DNA from: UBA11891 sp965658355
GTDB lineage: Bacteria > Bacteroidota > Bacteroidia > Flavobacteriales > Flavobacteriaceae
Direction of reading: 5' to 3'
Length of the DNA stretch: 64,000 nt
Assembly: GCA_965658355.1 (NCBI GenBank)
Contig: CBFHRX010000005.1
Span: 1-64,000 of the forward strand
Under the pieces are notes generated by a model. That model did no database searches, was not told the DNA's origin, and worked only from the letters and a program-made list of their open reading frames with translations. A program made the translations under genes and the position numbers. Below, piece after piece: positions 58,970-64,000 of the stretch (positions are counted from its first letter, which is position 1; the number at the start of each line of letters is the position of its first letter).

Positions 58970-59938
58970 TTATCCTTTGGAATAGGCATCTATAATTTGA
59001 TAAGCTAATTCAAGAGCTCTTGTACCATCTTCTAAAGACACCATGGGCGCTGTCTTTTTTTCAATGCTATCGGCGAGACTTTCCAATTCATCCAGGATGG
59101 CATTATTGGATTCAATAACAGGATTTTCAAAATAAATCTGTTTTTTTTGCCCCTCAGCATTCTCCAGTATCAAAGCGTATTCCTCTGGATTTTTTGGTGG
59201 GGTTTTCATCTTTACGATTTCTACATTCTTAATCAAAAAATCAACTGAGATATAGGCATCTTTTTGGAAAAAACGAGACTTACGCATATTCTTTAATGAA
59301 ATTCGGCTGGCTGTAAGATTGGCTACACAGCCATTTTCGAATTCAATCCTTGCATTGGCAATGTCGGGGGTATCGCTAATAACAGAAACTCCTGAGGCAT
59401 GAATATGTTTTACGGGAGCTTTGACTATACTCAATATGATATCCAAGTCGTGTATCATTAGATCCAAAACCACTGGTACATCTGTTCCACGTGGGTTGAA
59501 TTCAGCCAAACGATGGGTTTCAATGAACATGGGCTTGTCCATGTGAGAAATGGCGGCTTGAAAAGCAGGGTTGAAGCGCTCTACATGCCCAACTTGTCCG
59601 AGTACGTTATTCTTTTGTGCCCATTCACACACTTTTTTCGCTTCTGAAACAGTTGTTGTGATAGGTTTTTCTATAAACACATGCTTCCCAGCTTCGATGG
59701 CTTGAATCGCCAAATCTGAATGGGATAGGGTAGGGGTGACGATATCAATGACATCTACTTGCGCGAGCAGTTTTGCGGTTGAATCAAAAAAGCGATAGCC
59801 TTTTTCCTCTTGGAGGCTAGCACCTAATTTGGGATCCTGATCATAGAATCCTACGAGCTCATACCGTTCGGATTGATGGAGTAAACGGAGATGAATTTTT
59901 CCCAGGTGACCGGCACCTAAAACACCAATTTTAAGCAT
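58970..59938 (-). CDS. Gfo/Idh/MocA family NAD(P)-dependent oxidoreductase
   Basis: 322 residues. Rossmann GVLGAGHLGKIHLRLL at 5-20, then the family motif HVFIEKPITTTVSEA (catalytic-region Lys) and the C-terminal substrate domain (HVERFNPAFQAAI, LMIHDLDIILSIV with an HD pair). Sugar or inositol-type substrates are usual, but the specific one is not readable. Divergent from pcm, with its -7 box 10 nt before the ATG. Confidence 0.9.
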   Translation of the reverse strand: MLKIGVLGAGHLGKIHLRLLHQSERYELVGFYDQDPKLGASLQEEKGYRFFDSTAKLLAQVDVIDIVTPTLSHSDLAIQAIEAGKHVFIEKPITTTVSEAKKVCEWAQKNNVLGQVGHVERFNPAFQAAISHMDKPMFIETHRLAEFNPRGTDVPVVLDLMIHDLDIILSIVKAPVKHIHASGVSVISDTPDIANARIEFENGCVANLTASRISLKNMRKSRFFQKDAYISVDFLIKNVEIVKMKTPPKNPEEYALILENAEGQKKQIYFENPVIESNNAILDELESLADSIEKKTAPMVSLEDGTRALELAYQIIDAYSKG

Positions 59939-59948
59939 TCTTTTTTTT

Positions 59949-59956
59949 CAAATATA
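59949..59956 (-). promoter_or_regulatory. -7 box of the oxidoreductase gene
   Basis: TATATTTG on the minus strand, exact match, only 10 nt before the ATG at 59938, predicting a leader of a few nucleotides. Confidence 0.45.
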
Positions 59957-60005
59957 TTAAACAAAAACGGCAGCAGAAAAATTACCCTTTTTCTTTTCTA
60001 CTTGG

Positions 60006-60013
60006 TACCTTTG
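60006..60013 (+). promoter_or_regulatory. -7 box of pcm
   Basis: TACCTTTG, exact match, 6 nt before the first ATG of pcm, so transcription should start at or beside the start codon. Confidence 0.45.
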
Positions 60014-60019
60014 TATCTC

Positions 60020-60661
60020 ATGATGGACAGTACCAAACATCAAGGCTTGAGACGGCAACTGGTCGCTCTCCTTCAAGATAAGGGGATTTCGAATCCCAAC
60101 GTGATTCAAGCCATAGCGAATACTCCTAGGCATTGGTTTATGGATCCTGCTTTAGAGAACTTTGCCTATGAAGACAAAGCGTATCCCATTGCAGCAGAGC
60201 AAACAATATCACAACCCTATACAGTCGCTTTTCAGTCTCAATTATTAGATTTACCGGAAGGGGCAAAAGTGTTGGAAATTGGTACTGGATCTGGGTATCA
60301 GACAGCCATTCTTTTAGCCCTAGGCTATCATGTATTTACCATAGAAAGACAAGGGACTTTATTTAAAAAAACACAGCTTTTGTTCAAAAAGCTAGGCTTG
60401 CGACCTAAAAAGCACATTTTTGGGGATGGCTATAAAGGCTTGCCAGAAGCAGCCCCTTTTGATGGGATACTGGTAACGGCTGGAGCTCCTGAAACGCCAA
60501 ATGCGTTATTGTCTCAATTAAAAATAGAGGGAAAGCTCGTGATCCCAGTTGGTACGGAAGAACAGATTATGACACGTTATGTTCGTAAGACTGAAAAAGA
60601 GTTTGACAGAACCACCTTTGGTTCTTTTAAATTTGTTCCCCTACTAGAAGACAAAAACTAA
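60020..60661 (+). CDS. pcm: Protein-L-isoaspartate O-methyltransferase
   Basis: 213 residues from the ATGATG at 60020. LRRQLVALLQDKGISNPNVI, NTPRHWFMDPAL, AEQTISQPYTVAFQSQLLDL, SAM motif VLEIGTGSGYQTAIL, GDGYKGLPEAAPFDGILVTA and GKLVIPVG are all PCMT landmarks. It repairs isoaspartyl residues in aged proteins. Transcribed alone; converges on smpB with a 21-nt gap. Confidence 0.95.
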   Translation: MMDSTKHQGLRRQLVALLQDKGISNPNVIQAIANTPRHWFMDPALENFAYEDKAYPIAAEQTISQPYTVAFQSQLLDLPEGAKVLEIGTGSGYQTAILLALGYHVFTIERQGTLFKKTQLLFKKLGLRPKKHIFGDGYKGLPEAAPFDGILVTAGAPETPNALLSQLKIEGKLVIPVGTEEQIMTRYVRKTEKEFDRTTFGSFKFVPLLEDKN

Positions 60662-60682
60662 GCCTAGAATCTCTTTTGAAGC

Positions 60683-61144
60683 TTACTTTCTAAAATCTTT
60701 TTTGATCCTAGCTAAGTTTCGTTGGTTATCACGGTCTTTGATAGTTTCGCGCTTGTCATACAGTTTTTTCCCTTTTGCCAAGGCAATACTTACTTTGGCA
60801 AATCCCTTGTCATTGATAAACAAGCGAAGGGGAACTATTGTCAGCCCCACATTTTGGATATCCCTATGGAGCTTTTTTAGTTCTCTTTTATTGAGTAAGA
60901 GCTTTCTGCTTCCGCGTGGACTGTGGTTGTATCGAGTTCCAAAGGCATAAATTTCAACATACATATTGACGATAAATAGCTCTCCTCTTTCATTGAATTC
61001 ACAAAAACATTCACTGATGGAAGCTTGGCTGTTTCGGATTGATTTGATTTCTGTACCTGTCAATACAATACCTGCAGTATATTGGTCTAGTAGCTCATAT
61101 TCGAATCGAGCCCTTTTGTTTTGTATGTTGATCTTTTTCTGCAT
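60683..61144 (-). CDS. smpB: SsrA-binding protein
   Basis: 153 residues. NKRARFEYELLDQYTAGIVL, TGTEIKSIRNSQASISECFC, HSPRGSRKLLLNKREL and the basic tail KGKKLYDKRETIKDRDNQRN then LARIKKDFRK. It binds tmRNA for ribosome rescue. ssrA is not in the window. The -7 box ends 4 nt before the ATG, predicting a leaderless or near-leaderless mRNA. Confidence 0.96.
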   Translation of the reverse strand: MQKKINIQNKRARFEYELLDQYTAGIVLTGTEIKSIRNSQASISECFCEFNERGELFIVNMYVEIYAFGTRYNHSPRGSRKLLLNKRELKKLHRDIQNVGLTIVPLRLFINDKGFAKVSIALAKGKKLYDKRETIKDRDNQRNLARIKKDFRK

Positions 61145-61148
61145 TGGG

Positions 61149-61156
61149 CAAAATTA
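61149..61156 (-). promoter_or_regulatory. -7 box of smpB
   Basis: TAATTTTG on the minus strand, exact TAnnTTTG, ending 4 nt before the ATG. Confidence 0.45.
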
Positions 61157-61198
61157 CAACTAAAAATTGGGGCGCACTGTTTTACCTTTTTTTGAATC

Positions 61199-63787
61199 TT
61201 AGCGTTCGTTTTTAAAAACAAGCTGCCCTTCGACGGCATCGACAGTTATTTTTTGATCTGATTTTAAGGTTTCGTTTAAAAGCTCCTTGCTGAGTTTGTT
61301 GACAATTTGTTTTTGCAGAACACGCTTGATAGGGCGGGCTCCAAATTGAGGATCAAAGCCGAGTTGCGCTAAATGAGCTACAGCTTCCTCGGTTGCTTGA
61401 AGTTCTATGTTTTGGACATGCAAGCGAGTGGCTATCAATTGAAATTGAAGCGATACAATTTTTTTAATTTCATTTCTGGTTAAAGGGGAAAAGACGAGTA
61501 TGTCATCAATTCGGTTTAGAAATTCAGGTCGAATCGTACTTTTTAATTTTTCGAGCACCCATTTTTTAGCCAGCCCTTCCGCTTCGTTGAAATCAGGTTC
61601 CGTTTCGAAAGCATTTTGAATTTCGGTGCTCCCCATATTGGAAGTCATGATAATAACAGAATTTCTAAAATCAGCGATTCTTCCTTTGTTATCGGTCAGT
61701 CTTCCTTCATCTAATACTTGAAGAAGGATATTGAACGTGTCGGGATGAGCCTTTTCAATTTCGTCTAGTAGAATAACCGAATACGGCTTTCTTCGCACCG
61801 CTTCGGTAAGTTGCCCGCCTTCTTCATAGCCTACATAACCAGGAGGAGCTCCTATCAGCCTACTGACAGCGTGTTTTTCTTGAAATTCGCTCATGTCAAT
61901 ACGCGTCATGTTCTTTTCGTGATCAAATAGGAGTTCTGCTAGCGCTTTCGCCAATTCTGTTTTTCCCACTCCTGTAGTCCCGAGGAACAAAAAACTTCCA
62001 ATCGGTTTTTGCTCGTCTTGTAAGCCACTTCGACTTCTTCTTATGGCATCACTTACAGCTTCCACCGCTTTCTCTTGGCCGATGATACGCTTTTGTAAAT
62101 GCGTTTCTAAATGGAGTAATTTTTCGCGATCGCTTTGCAGCATTTTTTGAACAGGAATACCTGTCCATTTTGCGATGACTTCTGCGATGTCCTCAAAAAC
62201 AACTTCTTCTTTAATTAAGCTGTCTTCGTTCTGTTGTGATTTGAGATTTTGCTGTAATTGCTCAAGCTCATGTTGTGCTTCTTTTAGCTTCCCGTAGCGA
62301 ATTTCAGCCACCTCGCCATAATTGCCTTCTCGTTCGGCTCGCTCGGCCTGTATTCGTAATTGTTCGATGTCAGACTTTGTCTTTTGGATGGAATCGACGA
62401 CTTCTTTTTCTTGATTCCATTTGGAGAAAAGGCTGTTTCGCTCTTCTTTTAAGTTTCCTAATTCCCCGTGAATAGTATTGATTTTGGCAGTGTCTTTTTC
62501 TCGCTTTATCGCTACTAGCTCAATTTCAAGTTGTCTTATTTTTCGGTCAAGAGCATCTAATTCCTCAGGCTTGGTATTTATTTCCATTCGAATTTTAGAC
62601 GCGGCTTCATCCATTAAATCAATCGCTTTATCAGGCAGAAATCGATTCGAGATATAGCGGTGTGACAATTGAACAGCTGCTACTATAGCATCGTCTTTTA
62701 TTTGCACTTTATGATGATTTTCATACTTTTCTTTCAACCCGCGAAGGATTGAAATGGCGTCTTCAAGAGCGGGTTCTTCTACCTGTACTTTCTGAAAACG
62801 TCTTTCTAAGGCTTTGTCTTTTTCAAAATACTTTTGGTATTCATCTAGGGTTGTGGCCCCAATGGCTCTTAATTCTCCTCTCGCTAAGGCCGGCTTTAGA
62901 ATATTAGCAGCATCCATGGCTCCTTCGCCACCACCGGCCCCAACCAGGGTATGGATTTCATCAATAAACAAAAGAATCTGACCGTCGCTTTGAGTGACTT
63001 CTTTGATCACACTTTTTAAGCGTTCTTCGAACTCGCCTTTGTATTTAGCACCCGCTATCAAAGCGCCCATATCAAGGGCAAATAAAGTCTTGTCTTTTAG
63101 ATTTTCAGGAACATCACCTGTTACGATACGATGCGCAAGCCCTTCTGCGATAGCTGTTTTACCAGTTCCTGGTTCCCCAACTAATAACGGGTTATTTTTA
63201 GTTCTCCGCGAGAGAATTTGTAGCAATCTCCGGATTTGATCGTCTCTACCAATTACAGGGTCTAATTGCCCGTTTAGGGCTTGCTGATTTAGATTACGCG
63301 CATATTTTGCAATGGCCTGGTAGGTGTCTTCACCCGTTGCAGAGGTGGTGCTTTCGCCTTGACGCAGTTGAGCGATGACCTTCTCTAAACTTTTTAATTG
63401 TATGCCTTGGTCTTTGAGGATTCTTGCTGCAGCATCATCCGATTGAAAAAGAGCTAAAAGTAGGTGATCGGTAGCCACATAATGATCACCTTGTTTTTTG
63501 GCAAGGCTATTCGCTTTTAATAATGTAGTGGATGCCTTTTGGGAAAAGTTGATAGTAGACCCTTCCACTTTTGAAAGACGATTGAGCTCGGCTTCTACCA
63601 ATTGCTCTATAAGTGAGCTGTTGAGTTGTAGTTGGTTGATTACGTAGGGTAAAACACTTTTATCTTCATTTAAAAGGCTCAAAAGAAGATGGCTGTTTTC
63701 TACGTATTGATGTCCACGATCCATTGTCAGTTGCTGTGCCGTCTCCAGAACCTCTTGGGCTTTAATGGTAAATTGATTCGCGTTCAT
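61199..63787 (-). CDS. clpB: ATP-dependent disaggregase ClpB
   Basis: 862 residues from ATG 63787 (NANQFTIKAQEVLETAQQLT). Clp N domain (two repeats), first AAA+ with VGEPGTGKTAIAEGLA and LFIDEIHTLVGAG, the long coiled-coil middle domain (about 400-540, EELDALDRKIRQLEIELVAI and similar), second AAA+ with FLGTTGVGKTELAKALAE and ILLDEIEKAHPD, then a C-terminal domain. The middle domain separates ClpB from ClpA and ClpC. With DnaK it dissolves aggregates after heat shock. The upstream region has a promoter and two strong palindromes. Confidence 0.97.
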   Translation of the reverse strand: MNANQFTIKAQEVLETAQQLTMDRGHQYVENSHLLLSLLNEDKSVLPYVINQLQLNSSLIEQLVEAELNRLSKVEGSTINFSQKASTTLLKANSLAKKQGDHYVATDHLLLALFQSDDAAARILKDQGIQLKSLEKVIAQLRQGESTTSATGEDTYQAIAKYARNLNQQALNGQLDPVIGRDDQIRRLLQILSRRTKNNPLLVGEPGTGKTAIAEGLAHRIVTGDVPENLKDKTLFALDMGALIAGAKYKGEFEERLKSVIKEVTQSDGQILLFIDEIHTLVGAGGGEGAMDAANILKPALARGELRAIGATTLDEYQKYFEKDKALERRFQKVQVEEPALEDAISILRGLKEKYENHHKVQIKDDAIVAAVQLSHRYISNRFLPDKAIDLMDEAASKIRMEINTKPEELDALDRKIRQLEIELVAIKREKDTAKINTIHGELGNLKEERNSLFSKWNQEKEVVDSIQKTKSDIEQLRIQAERAEREGNYGEVAEIRYGKLKEAQHELEQLQQNLKSQQNEDSLIKEEVVFEDIAEVIAKWTGIPVQKMLQSDREKLLHLETHLQKRIIGQEKAVEAVSDAIRRSRSGLQDEQKPIGSFLFLGTTGVGKTELAKALAELLFDHEKNMTRIDMSEFQEKHAVSRLIGAPPGYVGYEEGGQLTEAVRRKPYSVILLDEIEKAHPDTFNILLQVLDEGRLTDNKGRIADFRNSVIIMTSNMGSTEIQNAFETEPDFNEAEGLAKKWVLEKLKSTIRPEFLNRIDDILVFSPLTRNEIKKIVSLQFQLIATRLHVQNIELQATEEAVAHLAQLGFDPQFGARPIKRVLQKQIVNKLSKELLNETLKSDQKITVDAVEGQLVFKNER

Positions 63788-63810
63788 TATTCTTTTTGAA
63801 ATCAACTATT

Positions 63811-63841
63811 CAAAAGTCGTTCCAGCAGCAATTAATGCCAA
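63811..63841 (-). promoter_or_regulatory. Promoter of clpB
   Basis: On the minus strand TTG (63841-63839), 20 nt, then GACTTTTG (63818-63811). The second box differs from TAnnTTTG at its first base only, and the spacing is normal. The ATG is 23 nt further on. Confidence 0.45.
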
Positions 63842-63865
63842 GTTGACTTGAAAAAAACAGTGAAA

Positions 63866-63880
63866 ACGTCAAATTGACGT
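63866..63880. promoter_or_regulatory. Palindrome ACGTCAA-A-TTGACGT upstream of clpB
   Basis: Perfect 7-bp arms around one base, about 25 nt upstream of the clpB -33 element. Two further TTGAC or GTCAA half-sites lie at 63841-63850. GC-containing arms make chance less likely than for AT-only palindromes. Candidate operator for clpB or for a gene beyond the right edge. Confidence 0.45.
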
Positions 63881-63892
63881 AATTTTTGGGTG

Positions 63893-63916
63893 GACACTTT
63901 TTTTTCAAAAAGTGTC
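63893..63916. repeat. 10-bp inverted repeat near the right edge
   Basis: GACACTTTTT, loop TTTC, AAAAAGTGTC: perfect 10-bp arms. It could be an attenuator, an operator or a transcribed hairpin. No T run follows on the plus strand, and on the minus strand the following bases are CACCC, so it is not a normal terminator. Confidence 0.5.
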
Positions 63917-64000
63917 ACTTTTGCTCAATTAGTTCGTGACTATAGATATATTACTAGCAAATAGATTGTTTATTTTTTTTTCAAGTCTCTTTGTACTTGT

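Overview
The window reads as a chromosome segment of a marine-type member of the Flavobacteriaceae (Bacteroidota). This rests on: low GC; -7 boxes of the form TAnnTTTG in front of many genes and almost no Shine-Dalgarno sequences; a SusC/SusD pair and a TonB receptor/DUF4249 pair; the gliding genes gldF and gldG; a type IX secretion sorting domain; zeaxanthin genes (crtB, crtZ); and a split transketolase. No rRNA, insertion sequence, CRISPR array or prophage was seen, and no gene-free stretch exceeds 300 nt.

Layout. 1-7.8 kb: tail of a membrane protein, a MarR regulator with a palindrome at its start, then SusC, SusD and a BCCT (betaine/choline/carnitine) transporter, followed by an exported RidA. 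7.8-11.8 kb: an accessory array of small, mostly exported proteins (DUF1059, two NTF2-like, two tandem ABM-like) that share one leader placed exactly 18 nt before each ATG, with near-copy terminators and, for two of them, near-copy upstream boxes. 11.9-17.1 kb: TonB receptor plus DUF4249 lipoprotein and two further lipoproteins. 17.1-18.6 kb: a nest of very small proteins. 19-26.3 kb: M28 peptidase, DUF3050, HMG-CoA lyase-like, guaB, a lone sorting-domain protein and two parvulin-type (SurA-like) isomerases. 26.3-28.9 kb: crtZ, crtB and a CarH-type B12 photoreceptor regulator with an inverted repeat between regulator and crtB, then tRNA-Leu and two tRNA-Lys. 29-41.5 kb: housekeeping (aroK, phosphoribosyltransferase, S4 protein, FKBP, split transketolase, tgt, lptG-like, accA, dnaB, prfB with a programmed frameshift). 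41.7-46.3 kb: two large exported peptidases. 46.4-48.7 kb: two PLP enzymes that look like cysteate synthase and cysteate acyltransferase of sulfonolipid synthesis. 48.7-64 kb: dnaN, gldG, gldF, SAM hydrolase, phoH, purC, miaA, a K+ channel, an exonuclease/GIY-YIG fusion, yggS, an oxidoreductase, pcm, smpB and clpB.

How it fits together. SusC, SusD and BCCT form a plausible route across both membranes for a quaternary amine. CarH with crtB/crtZ is a light-responsive pigment module. The sulfonolipid pair lies close to gldG/gldF, and sulfonolipids have been tied to gliding in this phylum. The most unusual part is the 8.3-11.8 kb cassette array. Nearly all convergent gene pairs meet with interlocked stops or gaps under 25 nt and no hairpin terminator.
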